Shown one piece after another: positions 26,943-36,616 of a stretch of 64,000 nt of DNA (positions are counted from its first letter, which is position 1; each line of letters begins with the position of its first letter). Source of the DNA: JANQSP01 sp965226095 (GTDB taxonomy: Bacteria; Bdellovibrionota; Bdellovibrionia; Bdellovibrionales; UBA1609). The translations under genes and the position numbers were made by a program. The notes below the pieces were generated by a model, which was given only the letters and a program-made list of their open reading frames with translations, was not told the origin of the DNA and did no database searches. The stretch covers positions 186,001 through 250,000 of the forward strand of contig OZ245336.1 in NCBI GenBank assembly GCA_965226095.1. Reading direction: 5' to 3'.

Positions 26943-27763
26943 CAACCAAACCTATATTTCGAGGGAGATTGATAGCCATTGGTGGAAATGAAGATAAAAC
27001 AAATGATCTCAGCGTTTTAAAGCGTGTAGTTCAAGAGGTGGGGAAAAAAGAATACAAAGTGGCAGTGATCATTACCGCTAGTGAAGAGCCCGAACAAAGA
27101 GGAAGGGATTATCTAACCGTATTTGAAAATCTTGGTGCAGCAAAAGTTGAAATTTTAGATATAAGAAAAAGATCACAAGCCAATAACAAAAATTCTGTCA
27201 AAACCTTAGAGGATACAGATTTAATTTTCCTTACTGGTGGAGCTCAACTAAGACTCACTACAATACTGGGTGGATCAAAAACACTTCAAGCAATACACAC
27301 TCGTTTGGAGGAAGGTGCCTTAGTTGCCGGAACAAGCGCAGGAGCTGCAGTTTTTTCCGACACTATGATTTATGAAGGAAAGAGCGAAGAAGGTCTATTA
27401 AAAGGAAAGGTTTTTACAACTGCCGGTTTTGGATTCGTTGAAAACATAGTCTTTGACACACATTTTATGGCAAGGGGTCGTATTGGACGCCTTGTTCAGA
27501 TTGTCACAACAAACCCTACATGTATTGGTGTTGGGATTGGTGAAAACTCAGGGATTGTTTTAAAGGGAGATGGAACAAGTGAGGTTATTGGAACAGGGCA
27601 AGTTATCATAGTTGATGGCAGTGAAATCACTCATTCAAATATTATGAAAATAAAGCCAGGTGGTTCTATCGCAGTAGAAAATGTTCGTATTCATTCAATT
27701 GTTTATGGATATGGATATGACTTTAAGAAAAGAAAATTCTTAGAACCTCTTCCCCGAAGTTAA
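26939..27763 (+). CDS. cphB: Cyanophycinase
   Basis: S51-family serine peptidase that cuts cyanophycin into beta-Asp-Arg dipeptides. The nucleophile is Ser133 in GTSAGA; FLTGGAQLRL and DTHFMARGRIGRL are typical of cyanophycinases. 274 residues, normal. No signal peptide, so it acts on intracellular granules. Overlaps iaaA by 4 bases and is 10 bases before cphA. Confidence 0.94.
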   Translation: MTTKPIFRGRLIAIGGNEDKTNDLSVLKRVVQEVGKKEYKVAVIITASEEPEQRGRDYLTVFENLGAAKVEILDIRKRSQANNKNSVKTLEDTDLIFLTGGAQLRLTTILGGSKTLQAIHTRLEEGALVAGTSAGAAVFSDTMIYEGKSEEGLLKGKVFTTAGFGFVENIVFDTHFMARGRIGRLVQIVTTNPTCIGVGIGENSGIVLKGDGTSEVIGTGQVIIVDGSEITHSNIMKIKPGGSIAVENVRIHSIVYGYGYDFKKRKFLEPLPRS

Positions 27764-27773
27764 TGGAGAAAAT

Positions 27774-30386
27774 ATGATTAGAATTAAAGAATTGAGGGCC
27801 TTACGTGGTCCCAATCGCTATACACGTCATACAGCGATATTTATGGTCTTAGATATAAAGGAATATGAAAAAAAACCCTCTGATAAAATACCTGGCTTTA
27901 CAGATCGCTTGATCGATTTGATTCCTACCCTGAAAGAACATGGTTGCTCTATTGGTAGTCCAGGAGGTTTTGTTCAACGACTAACAGAAGGAACTTGGGC
28001 CGGACATATCATCGAACATATTGCAATTGAGCTACAGTGTTTGTCTGGAATGGAAGTTAAGTATGGAAAAACATTTTGCACTTCCCAAGATGGCATTTAC
28101 ATTGTTGTCTTTCGTTATAAAATAGAGTCAGCAGGCTTAATGGTGGCAAAAGAAGCGGTTTCTATTTTTGAATCACTTGCACAAGAGAAAAACGTAAATA
28201 TTGCAGATATTATTTTAAAGCTAAAAATTTTGAGAGAAAAAGATATGTTGGGCCCTACAACATGGAGCATTGTGAAAGAGGCCGTTAGAAGAGGAATACC
28301 TTTTACTAGATTGAATGAGGATAGCTATATTCAATTAGGATTTGGGGCAAATCAAAAAAGGATTCAGGCCTCTATGACCTGTCAAACATCTGCTATTGCA
28401 GTAGAAACAGCTGATGAAAAAACAAGAGTGAAGAGACTCCTTAAAGAATCTGGAATTCCTGTTCCAAATGGATGTGTTGTTTCAACTTTGGAAGAATCGA
28501 TTGCTGTTTTTGACAAAATGGGTGGAGCAGTGGTTGTTAAACCAGATGTCGGAAATCATGGTAATGGCGCGACTATCAACGTGACAAATATTGATCAGTT
28601 TAAAGTTGCTTTTCAAATGGCCAAAGATAAACACCCTTCTGTTATCATAGAAAGATTTATTGAAGGATTTGATTTTCGCTTGCTAGTTATAAATGGGCAG
28701 TTAATAGCGACAGGAAAAAGAGACGCCGCCTGTGTTATAGGAGATGGTAGGTCAACAATAAAAACTTTAATTGATGAGATTAATAAAGACCCCAGAAGAG
28801 GATTTGGACACGAAAAAGTTCTTGCACAAATTGAAATAGACGAAATGACAAGAAGGCTTCTTTTGTTAAAAGGCCTTTCTCTTGAATCGATTCCAAGAAA
28901 AGACGAAAAAGTGTATTTAAAAACAACTGCCAATATAAGTCAGGGGGGGACAGCAACAGATGTTACAGATGAAGTTCATCCCGATATTCAGATAATGGCA
29001 GAAAGAGCGTCAAAAATTATAGGTTTGGATTGTATGGGTCTGGATGCCATAGCGAAAGATATATCTTTACCTATTAACGAATCTGGCATTCATGTTGTTG
29101 AAGTTAATGCCGCTCCCGGATTTAGAATGCATTTGAAACCAACAAATGGACAAGCTCGAGAAGTAGCTAAATCAATAGTTGATATGCTTTTTCCAAAAGG
29201 ACATATTGAAACACCTGTTATCGCAGTTACGGGGACGAATGGTAAAACAACAACTTCTAAACTTATTACCCATGCACTCAAATATTCTGGAAATAAGGTG
29301 GGATTGACGTGTACGACAGGGATTGAAATAGATGGGAAAGCGATTATTTCAGGAGATTATAGTGGTCCAGAGGGAGCAAAAATTGTATTGAGAGAGCCAA
29401 CAGTTGATCATATTGTCTTAGAAGTAGCTAGAGGCGGTATCGTCAACAGAGGACTTGGAGTTAATGCTATTGACGTAGGTGTCTTACTTAATATTGGGAC
29501 AGATCATATAGGAAAAGATTGGATCGATACAGAAGAAGATCTTCGTTTAGTAAAGTCAACTGTTATAGAAATTGTTAAAGAATCTGGAACTTCAGTTTTA
29601 AATGCTGATGATGAATCAACAATGAGCTTACTTGATCGTGCTCGCGGAAATATTATTTTATTTTCTCTAGATTCTAATAATGAAAAAATCATTCGCCACA
29701 TCAAGCATGGAGGAACTACAGTAACTCTAGTTGAGAGGAATGCAGTAATTAGAACAAGTGAGTTGGATATAACAATCTGTTCTATTGAAGAGATTCCAAT
29801 AACTCTTGGTGGAATTATAGATTTTAATATTTCTAATGCTCTTGCCGCAATAGGAGCGCTCTATGGCCTCAAGCTTTCAACTGATCAAATACGAAATGGT
29901 ATAATGACTTTTCATTCATCTACTACTCAAAACCCCGGGCGAATGAATTTATTTGACTTCAAATGGTATAAAGTTCTTATCGATTATGGCCATAACTCGG
30001 ATTCAGTACGTGCTTTGAAAAAGCTATTGCCGCGTATTTCTGATGGAAGAAAAGTAGTTTTATGCCATGGGATAGGAAGCCGAACTGATGAGCAAATAAT
30101 TGATTATGGAAAAGCTTTGGCATCTGTTTACGACAAAGTAATTGTGACTGATTTTGATCCTCGCAACCGGAAAAGAGGAGAAACTGCAGATTTAGTTTTC
30201 CAAGGTCTGATAGATGGGGGACTTCATAAAAACTCAATTGAATTAGTTCTAAATGAAAATGAAGCTTTGGATAGACTTTTTCAAATAAGTGAAAAGGGTG
30301 ATCTTCTTGTTATACAAATTGATGAGCTTGAACCGATAATGAGTGATGTTGTTAAAAGACATCATCAAGCACTTTACCAATCCTAA
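27774..30386 (+). CDS. cphA: Cyanophycin synthetase
   Basis: ATP-dependent enzyme that makes multi-L-arginyl-poly-L-aspartate, a nitrogen store. Three parts are visible: an N-terminal domain (1-~160, with GGFVQRLTEGTWAGHIIEHIA), an ATP-grasp domain (~210-470, GGAVVVKPDVGNHGNGA, VEVNAAPGFRMH) for aspartate addition, and a Mur-ligase-like domain (~480-870) with P-loop GTNGKTTT near 486-493 and DYGHN for arginine addition. 870 residues, full length. Last gene of the operon RRM-iaaA-cphB-cphA. Gene order puts breakdown before synthesis. Confidence 0.96.
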   Translation: MIRIKELRALRGPNRYTRHTAIFMVLDIKEYEKKPSDKIPGFTDRLIDLIPTLKEHGCSIGSPGGFVQRLTEGTWAGHIIEHIAIELQCLSGMEVKYGKTFCTSQDGIYIVVFRYKIESAGLMVAKEAVSIFESLAQEKNVNIADIILKLKILREKDMLGPTTWSIVKEAVRRGIPFTRLNEDSYIQLGFGANQKRIQASMTCQTSAIAVETADEKTRVKRLLKESGIPVPNGCVVSTLEESIAVFDKMGGAVVVKPDVGNHGNGATINVTNIDQFKVAFQMAKDKHPSVIIERFIEGFDFRLLVINGQLIATGKRDAACVIGDGRSTIKTLIDEINKDPRRGFGHEKVLAQIEIDEMTRRLLLLKGLSLESIPRKDEKVYLKTTANISQGGTATDVTDEVHPDIQIMAERASKIIGLDCMGLDAIAKDISLPINESGIHVVEVNAAPGFRMHLKPTNGQAREVAKSIVDMLFPKGHIETPVIAVTGTNGKTTTSKLITHALKYSGNKVGLTCTTGIEIDGKAIISGDYSGPEGAKIVLREPTVDHIVLEVARGGIVNRGLGVNAIDVGVLLNIGTDHIGKDWIDTEEDLRLVKSTVIEIVKESGTSVLNADDESTMSLLDRARGNIILFSLDSNNEKIIRHIKHGGTTVTLVERNAVIRTSELDITICSIEEIPITLGGIIDFNISNALAAIGALYGLKLSTDQIRNGIMTFHSSTTQNPGRMNLFDFKWYKVLIDYGHNSDSVRALKKLLPRISDGRKVVLCHGIGSRTDEQIIDYGKALASVYDKVIVTDFDPRNRKRGETADLVFQGLIDGGLHKNSIELVLNENEALDRLFQISEKGDLLVIQIDELEPIMSDVVKRHHQALYQS

Positions 30387-30614
30387 GTAAATTTTTCTTA
30401 TAGCAGCTTTTCGACTACCATGAGACCGCGGCACCACTCAGCTCTTATAGATGAGTTTGGATCGGATTTGCTCGCGGAGTAAGATAAGTTAGTTATTCTG
30501 AGAATTTTCAAATAAAACCTTGTGTTTATAAGGGGTAAAAAAGTGAATGGTGGCTGATAACCGTGAATACTTTACATAGTTTTAGGCATAATTAAATACA
30601 CCACTACGCAATTT

Positions 30615-31013
30615 GTGAGAATTATTGACAATTTATGTATAACGGCGACTCAATGTCAGGAAAATTGTTATGAAGGGCCAACATATACTGCAGGAGATTC
30701 TGTTTCGATAGGGGATGATGATGATGAAGTAGTGAATTTAACTTGGCGTACAAGTGGCTCTGAAGGTTGGTATTATGAGCTTAACGAACTTCCTAATTGG
30801 GCTAGCAAGATTGTAGCGGTTAGAAAGCCGAATGATTCTAGGTTAAAGTTGTTTATCTCCGAAGGCCACAGTCTACCTAACCCTATAGTTATAGGAAATG
30901 TAAATGTGCATGGTACTGGCTTAAGAGAAAACTCTGAAAGAAGAATGTGGCAATTAGACGTGAATCCATCCACTCTAGATGGTTTGAATGTCCCTAACAT
31001 TAACGGCGATTAG
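30615..31013 (+). CDS. Fragmentary protein of unknown function
   Basis: A 132-codon frame from a GTG at 30615; the frame stays open back to a TGA at 30564 without ATG or ribosome site. The product looks beta-rich, acidic and with three Cys near the start, like the end of a secreted protein. The 228 bases between cphA and this frame contain no other gene. I suspect an N-terminally truncated relic. Confidence 0.35.
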   Translation: MRIIDNLCITATQCQENCYEGPTYTAGDSVSIGDDDDEVVNLTWRTSGSEGWYYELNELPNWASKIVAVRKPNDSRLKLFISEGHSLPNPIVIGNVNVHGTGLRENSERRMWQLDVNPSTLDGLNVPNINGD

Positions 31014-31033
31014 TGTAAATTTATCAATAATGA

Positions 31034-31078
31034 AAAGGTACTCTACTTTGTAAATATGACATACAGTAGAGTACCTTT
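31034..31078. terminator. Hairpin terminator
   Basis: Arms AAAGGTACTCTACT (31034-31047) and AGTAGAGTACCTTT (31065-31078) pair perfectly over 14 bp; T-rich DNA follows on the plus strand. Placed just after the frame ending at 31013. Confidence 0.65.
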
Positions 31079-31086
31079 ATTTAATC

Positions 31087-31123
31087 AAAAAAAAGAGAAA
31101 ACTTACAGCCCTCTCTTTTTTTT
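31087..31123. terminator. Bidirectional terminator
   Basis: A8GAGA (31087-31098) and TCTCT8 (31112-31123) form a stem flanked by A and T runs usable in both directions, between two facing units. Confidence 0.55.
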
Positions 31124-31241
31124 ATGATCTCTGACCAATTTCTTATTTTTTGGATTTCATCAATAACAAAAGAAGTGACTCTTTTATCACGAGCTTTTTG
31201 CCATTCATTTAATATCCAAGAAAATAATAGATATGTCTCTC

Positions 31242-31971
31242 TTAGAAAGAGTAGGATAAAGAAGTAGAAATTCGTGAAGCCCAGAGTTTTTCTTTGTCTT
31301 CCGTTTGTATAAAGGATGTATATAAGGAGCCAACTTCCAACATATAAATCAATTTGGAATCTGACAATATATTCTTATTTAGATGAATACCTGCAAAGAG
31401 TCCATAACTGAAAAGCCGTTGTTCTGCCGTTTTGAACAAATATTTATCTGTTTCTCTTTTGTGGTATATTTTTGTTGTTACGACTTGTACTCCACCGTAT
31501 ATGGATAGCCAGTCTTTAATCATGTATCCAAAAGAATTTGAAAGGAGAATATTACGATATAACCCAGCTGATAAATTTACAGTGGAACTCCACTAGCCTT
31601 CTGTTATTTTGTTGATTGGTTCTCCAAGCCATTGATACTGTATTCCTAAATAGAGAGAAGAATAAGTGTTGAGTAACACTGCAACTCCTAAACCAAGTTT
31701 TGGGTTAGGTTGAATAACAAGGTAATGATCCAAGTTGCATATATATTTTATCTGTTATTCCATAGCCAAAATTTAAATTACCTATAAGTGGAGTAAAGAA
31801 ATCAAAGTTGTCATCCACTGGTGGTAATAAAGGCAATGTTCCACCAATGAGAAAGTCAAAATTACCTTTACCTATAGTTGCAGGATTATTATTGAGTAAA
31901 GGTACGTCTGCTAAACAAATATTGGTTATTAAAGTTAGGAAAAATAGTATATTTAATTGTAGTTTTTTCAA
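31242..31971 (-). pseudogene. Broken outer-membrane beta-barrel-like gene
   Basis: The N-terminal piece (31971 to about 31705) has a signal peptide and barrel-like strands (FDFLIGGTLPL, NFGYGITDKIYMQLG). A frameshift near 31705-31712 moves the continuation (PNPKLGLGVAVLLNTYSSLYLGIQ...) to another frame, where a TAG at 31593-31595 interrupts it before the C-terminal strands ending in SLSYSF, whose last residue is the Phe usual for outer-membrane proteins. One frameshift and one nonsense codon make it a pseudogene. Confidence 0.75.
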
Positions 31972-32007
31972 GATAACCTCCAGTTAAATGATTTTATAGT
32001 TTAGTTG

Positions 32008-32265
32008 TTATTTATCGTTTAGTAAAAGTTTGATTGTTTTTAGTTGTTTTGTACTTTCTGACTTTAATCTTCTTTCTATTTTTTTTACATCTTCATCAGC
32101 AGATAAGTTTTCAGGTTTGATATCACATTCCATCAATGTATTTCAGACACTTTGATTATTAGTGATGTGTTCAGACGAGATTTCAAATTCTGTTTTCATT
32201 TTATTAGCTTTTGCATTGAAAATAGTAATCTCTGTAGCAAAGTCTTTGGCTTTCAAAATAATCAT
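32008..32265 (-). pseudogene. Small charged protein gene with an internal stop
   Basis: From ATG 32265 the frame reads 40 codons, meets TGA at 32143-32145, then continues another 44 codons (NTLMECDIKPENLS...) to TAA at 32008-32010. The two halves have the same charged, helical character, so this is probably one gene broken by a nonsense change. It lies just upstream of the broken barrel gene on the same strand; both may have decayed together. Confidence 0.5.
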
Positions 32266-32382
32266 TGGATAAGAGATTTAACTGTTTCAATTTTCATAGT
32301 TTTCTATCATTAATTATATTTGCTTTGAAAGAGTTGTATATTACAATTTTATTCTTTTTTATTGTAAAATAATAAGAGTAAA

Positions 32383-33216
32383 TTATTTAGATTTAAAGAC
32401 ACTGGAAATAAGAACAGAGTTAGGTATATGCACTCTTTTTCCATCTTCAGTAAGAACTGTTGTGTTGACAGGACCGATTTGCTCAACTGTTCCATTGATA
32501 TTATCAAATTCCAAACGAGAGCCCGGTTTAATTTGCATCCGCAGAGGCAAACCAGAAATAATACTTTTAGACAGATCTTTTGTCCCTAATCCAAAACTAA
32601 GAGCCAAAACAACACCTATTGAAATGAGTATTATTTCCACAACCCGGTTGATAAGCGTTATTTCTAGTTGAAGCTGATTGATAGCTAACACACTCACAAG
32701 AACAACAATAATGAAATAAATTACAGAAGATAGAACTTTGCTATATACGGGACTAATTTGTTTACTCATACCCTCTATAATATTTTTAAAAGCCTGAGCA
32801 GCCATAAGTCCTAACACAAAGATAAGCCCTGCACCTATGATATTTGGCAAGTAGCGGATAAAAACATCAATAGTATCGGTGATTTTAATTAGATTTAGAA
32901 TTTCCGAAGCGGATAAAATAAAAATGAACATCACCAGCCAAAAGAAAACCACTCCGAAAAGTTCAGAGATTTTTAGCTTAATTCCGATGTGTTCGAGAGA
33001 TTTATGAAGGCCAATTTTTTCACTAGCCTTATCTAACCCTATAGTTTTGAGAATTCTCTTGGAAAAGCCAGCAACAAGCTTAGAAACAAGGTAACCTATC
33101 AATAATAGAAGAACAGTTCCAAAAATGTTGGGAGTGTATTCTATAAATTTAGTCCAAACCGCGTCTAAGGAAGCTTCTAAACTGTTTTGCCAGGCTGATA
33201 AATTTAAAGATTTCAT
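32383..33216 (-). CDS. MscS-family small-conductance mechanosensitive channel (CmpX-like)
   Basis: 277 residues with about five membrane segments. After the last one (LALSFGLGTKDLSKSIISGLPLRMQIKPGSRLEF) comes an MscS beta domain (INGTVEQIGPVNTTVLTEDGKRVHIPNSVL), which is the family hallmark. The N-terminal 'conserved TM helix' units (IFGTVLLLLIGYLVSKL and IIGAGLIFVLGLMAAQA) are repeats found in CmpX-type members. It would release solutes on osmotic downshock. Monocistronic. Confidence 0.88.
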   Translation of the reverse strand: MKSLNLSAWQNSLEASLDAVWTKFIEYTPNIFGTVLLLLIGYLVSKLVAGFSKRILKTIGLDKASEKIGLHKSLEHIGIKLKISELFGVVFFWLVMFIFILSASEILNLIKITDTIDVFIRYLPNIIGAGLIFVLGLMAAQAFKNIIEGMSKQISPVYSKVLSSVIYFIIVVLVSVLAINQLQLEITLINRVVEIILISIGVVLALSFGLGTKDLSKSIISGLPLRMQIKPGSRLEFDNINGTVEQIGPVNTTVLTEDGKRVHIPNSVLISSVFKSK

Positions 33217-33366
33217 TTGTTACCCAATTTTGTTATCCAATTAAGATATATTAAAGATTACCCGATCTTGTCAATTTTAAATTTAGATTGTTGGATTATA
33301 TTATAAAAATTGGATAGATTTTGAAAATTAAGCCGCTTTTCGTAACTTACGAAAGTTTTTGTATCC

Positions 33367-34068
33367 TCACCTTATAACAATGTCCTGGCAGGAAGAAGTG
33401 TGATTCAGATGGTGTTGAGCAATCTCATCATCCACCTGCCGACTGTTGATATAAAATTGTGTTAATAGATTTGGTGTTATATTAGATATTTTTTGGATTT
33501 TCATAGAAGGACGTAAAAAATAGTTCCATATCTTTTTGAAAAATCCTGTCTCTAGAAATTTTATTTCCACAGCCTGCCCTGTATTATCAACTCGTAATGA
33601 CACGAGAGCGTGCTCATCATTGATCGGAAAATCTATATAAAATAATGTATCAAGTGGCAGAGAAGACGTTCTACTTAAATCATATGGCATAAACATTGCA
33701 GCCAAACCACCTATATTATGAGCCCGCCAAAGACTGAACACTCCTCCTCTTCCATCAGTCACATAAGGACAAGTATCCTGCAACAAAGCCTGGCTATCCT
33801 GGTATTTTTGCAATAATTGCTCGACCTCAATATATCTGTATCTTTCAAAAACCATGACGAAGAAGCTCCCAGGATTTGAATAAGACGCCGGGTGAGTTGT
33901 ATACCCTGCTTCTTCAATCCATATTTCAAATCTGGTATTGTTATACTCACCGATATATTGCCCGTGTATTCTTTGTAAAAACTGGTTATTGGAAAAATTT
34001 GGTTGGTATTGAGAATCAACACAACTGACAATAAAAAAAGAAATAAATAGACTAAAAAATATTTTCAT
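33367..34068 (-). CDS. Lipoprotein of unknown function
   Basis: 233 residues with a lipoprotein signal ending at Cys16 (FFIVSC). The mature part has beta-rich stretches (YIGEYNNTRFEIWIEEAGY, FYIDFPINDEHALVSLRVD) and several tyrosines; no family recognised. Serine or aspartate sorting cannot be judged: the residue after Cys is Val, so outer membrane is likely. Confidence 0.7.
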   Translation of the reverse strand: MKIFFSLFISFFIVSCVDSQYQPNFSNNQFLQRIHGQYIGEYNNTRFEIWIEEAGYTTHPASYSNPGSFFVMVFERYRYIEVEQLLQKYQDSQALLQDTCPYVTDGRGGVFSLWRAHNIGGLAAMFMPYDLSRTSSLPLDTLFYIDFPINDEHALVSLRVDNTGQAVEIKFLETGFFKKIWNYFLRPSMKIQKISNITPNLLTQFYINSRQVDDEIAQHHLNHTSSCQDIVIR

Positions 34069-34113
34069 ATTCTATATGATACTTGTTTTTCAAAGAAAAA
34101 TACAGTTTTAAAA

Positions 34114-35286
34114 TTATTTCTTTTTCATTAAAAACAAAAATTCTGTGTGCTTTCCTTCATGATCTTTAATCCAATCATGAGTCCAACGCATACGAGACAT
34201 AACATTGCGTTTATAATCAACAGAGAATACCTGCGCTGTTTGACAATATTTTTTAATAACATTACATATTTCCTCCTTTGTAGCTCTGCCACCATTACTA
34301 TAAGAAAGTAATATATAAGGAGAAGGACATTCTGCAATTAACCGTTCAATAGCTCTCAATGCAATAAAACTTCCATGTTCATCTTTTCTAAACTCTTCAA
34401 AAATAGAACCACCATTTTGATCCTTACAATCTGCTCTACGATTAGTCCGACCGAATAATTCCGGTTGATCGTTTAAACAAATTGTTTTCCAAATATGATA
34501 ATAAGAAGCATAACGTACTCGAGAAGGAGGCATTTTTTCATTGTTGGAACCATAAGGAGGATCAAAGTAAGACAAGTCCGCTTTGATTTTCGGAAGTATT
34601 TTAAATATATCTCTATTGAAAACCCGATGACCACTATGTTTCCTCTCAATCAAAGGCATAGAAAGTTTTAATTTGTTAAATGAACGAGGAGACCACTGTT
34701 TTAAATAAGAAGCATAATGCCCTAATGTATTATCCACCTTATCCAAAGCAAGTATTAAACTGGTTAATAAAACAGAATGTTCAATAGGGTTATCAGCAAT
34801 TTTGTCTATCTCCGATCTGATGATGTCTAATTTTTTTGTATTATGAATCTGCCAGATTTTTTTCTTTCCATCAGAATGAACAGCACTTCCTCCATTGGCT
34901 TTACCTCCATAATGAGTTGTAAACCAAGCCTTTTTGCCTTTTAAGAAATTCAGGTGATCAATTTTTTTTTGCAACTGAACATTCATCTCTCCTTTTAAAT
35001 AACACTCTCCAAACACCTTTGACCAAATGGCTAAATCATTTGAAATAACCTGATACCCACATTTTGCCAAAGCCTGACTAACACGTGTCGTTCCTGAAAA
35101 TCCATCGAAGATACGCCGAACAGGAAGTGAGTTGATAATTGACAAAATATAAGGAATTAATTTTAGTTTAGAACCACTGTATTTCACACCTTCTGTTTTT
35201 ATCTGCAGTAAAGGCTTTTGTAAAACATCTGGTTGAGTGAAACAACCAGATTGATTTTTTATTAAATGCTGTAATTCAGAATTCAT
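34114..35286 (-). CDS. D12-class DNA adenine-N6 methyltransferase
   Basis: 390 residues. SAM-binding motif FDGFSGTTRVSQAL near residue 60 and catalytic DPPYGSN near 235 identify the D12/Dam-like alpha class; YSGSKLKLIPYI matches the family's N-terminal GxKxxL motif. No restriction endonuclease or specificity gene lies next to it, so it is a solitary methylase, or its partner is elsewhere. Long insertions compared with Dam suggest a restriction-modification origin. Confidence 0.87.
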   Translation of the reverse strand: MNSELQHLIKNQSGCFTQPDVLQKPLLQIKTEGVKYSGSKLKLIPYILSIINSLPVRRIFDGFSGTTRVSQALAKCGYQVISNDLAIWSKVFGECYLKGEMNVQLQKKIDHLNFLKGKKAWFTTHYGGKANGGSAVHSDGKKKIWQIHNTKKLDIIRSEIDKIADNPIEHSVLLTSLILALDKVDNTLGHYASYLKQWSPRSFNKLKLSMPLIERKHSGHRVFNRDIFKILPKIKADLSYFDPPYGSNNEKMPPSRVRYASYYHIWKTICLNDQPELFGRTNRRADCKDQNGGSIFEEFRKDEHGSFIALRAIERLIAECPSPYILLSYSNGGRATKEEICNVIKKYCQTAQVFSVDYKRNVMSRMRWTHDWIKDHEGKHTEFLFLMKKK

Positions 35287-35427
35287 TTCTCAACATCAAT
35301 TGTACTCATAAATTTTATTTATAAGATATTAAAAGAATTTAATTTAAGACTAAAGATAGAGAGTTTTTTTAAAAAGCCGCACCCAGTTAATATATTCACA
35401 TGTAACTGACATATTAAATATTAATGA

Positions 35428-36417
35428 TTATTTTAAAAAAATTAAACAAGTAACATAAGTTACATACCCTGTCACAAACAACCAAGGTAAAGTGTTTTTA
35501 AGCCAAGGTTTTTTAACAGAAAAAACAATAAGCAATAAGACACAATGAGTAATTAACAAAACCGGTAAATCTATCCTTAACATTTTGGAATTCATAACTA
35601 CTGGGTTTATTAAACCTGCCGTACCTAAAATAGCAAAGGTGTTAAAAATATTGGAACCGATAATATTTCCAACTGCCATCTCTTTATAGCCTTTAATAAG
35701 AGCCATTACAGAAGCAAATAATTCCGGCAAACCAGTCCCCACAGATACAATCAGAATGCCAATCAGTCTTTCAGACATTCCTGTTTCACGAGCTAGCCCC
35801 TCTGCCCCATGAACAGTCAGATAAGACCCTCCTATCAATAAAACAAAGCCTGTTAAAAGCACACTGATTTTCCAAAAAAATATTTTACTTGTAAAAAAGT
35901 GAGTGACTGAACTGTCTGACTTCATAAAAGAAACATTTATATTTTGCACCCGTGCGATCTTTTTTTTCTGAAAGTTCCAAAATATAAAAGCTATATACAT
36001 AATAAATAACAGCAATAAAAGTCCAGCTTCCCACTGAGAAAAAAAGGCATCCCAATTAATGGGAATTAAAAAAATACTAAATCCTGCGAGAAAAAAAATA
36101 TCCTTCTTAGTTTCCTCAACTATTGCAAGAGATAATGGTTTAAAAAGTATAAGCCCTAAAACCAGCAAAGCATTAAAAACATTGGAACCAAACACATTGG
36201 CCACAGCCAAAGAAGATAAACCCTTTAGAGAAGATAAAATAGAAACCGCCCACTCGGGTGCAGAAGTTCCCACTCCCAATAAAACCACTCCAATTAAAAA
36301 GGGAGATACCTGAAATTTTTTAGCCAAAAAATGAGAGGCTCTCACCAATAGCTCTGCTCCTAACACTAAAGAAACTAGACCTATAGCCAGGAAAAAAAGA
36401 AAAGAAACCAAAACCAC
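35428..36417 (-). CDS. Sodium/calcium exchanger family protein (YrbG-like)
   Basis: CaCA-superfamily antiporter with ten hydrophobic segments. The two alpha-repeats are visible: GVGTSAPEWAVSI ... GSNVFNALLVLG in the first half and VGTGLPELFASV ... GSNIFNTFAILG in the second, in inverted topology. 329 residues, normal. Exports Ca2+ or exchanges Na+ across the inner membrane. Confidence 0.93.
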   Translation of the reverse strand: MVLVSFLFFLAIGLVSLVLGAELLVRASHFLAKKFQVSPFLIGVVLLGVGTSAPEWAVSILSSLKGLSSLAVANVFGSNVFNALLVLGLILFKPLSLAIVEETKKDIFFLAGFSIFLIPINWDAFFSQWEAGLLLLLFIMYIAFIFWNFQKKKIARVQNINVSFMKSDSSVTHFFTSKIFFWKISVLLTGFVLLIGGSYLTVHGAEGLARETGMSERLIGILIVSVGTGLPELFASVMALIKGYKEMAVGNIIGSNIFNTFAILGTAGLINPVVMNSKMLRIDLPVLLITHCVLLLIVFSVKKPWLKNTLPWLFVTGYVTYVTCLIFLK

Positions 36418-36576
36418 CTCTTTGATTAAAAATCCAATAATAACCAGTTAATTTTAGCTGGATAACATTAAAAAGCTCTAAGTTAAACCTTAAAAAAATA
36501 GAATTTTGATAAAATTTTTGTAGTTTTTAACACAATTGTATTGCTATTATTGTTTATTTATGGATAATTTTTCGAT

Positions 36577-36596
36577 ACTTTAGATGGATCTAAAGT
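36577..36596. promoter_or_regulatory. Perfect palindrome before the DksA-like gene
   Basis: ACTTTAGATGGATCTAAAGT: 9-base arms with a GG centre, 20 bases before the start codon and just before the ribosome site (AAGGAGA). Could be an operator or a leader hairpin. Confidence 0.45.
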
Positions 36597-36616
36597 TTTA
36601 GCCAAGGAGAAGGCCC

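Noticed and set aside
31242..32265. Internal TAG and TGA as recoded codons
   Set aside because: TGA and TAA end many intact genes here, and the barrel gene also has a frameshift, so simple decay explains them.
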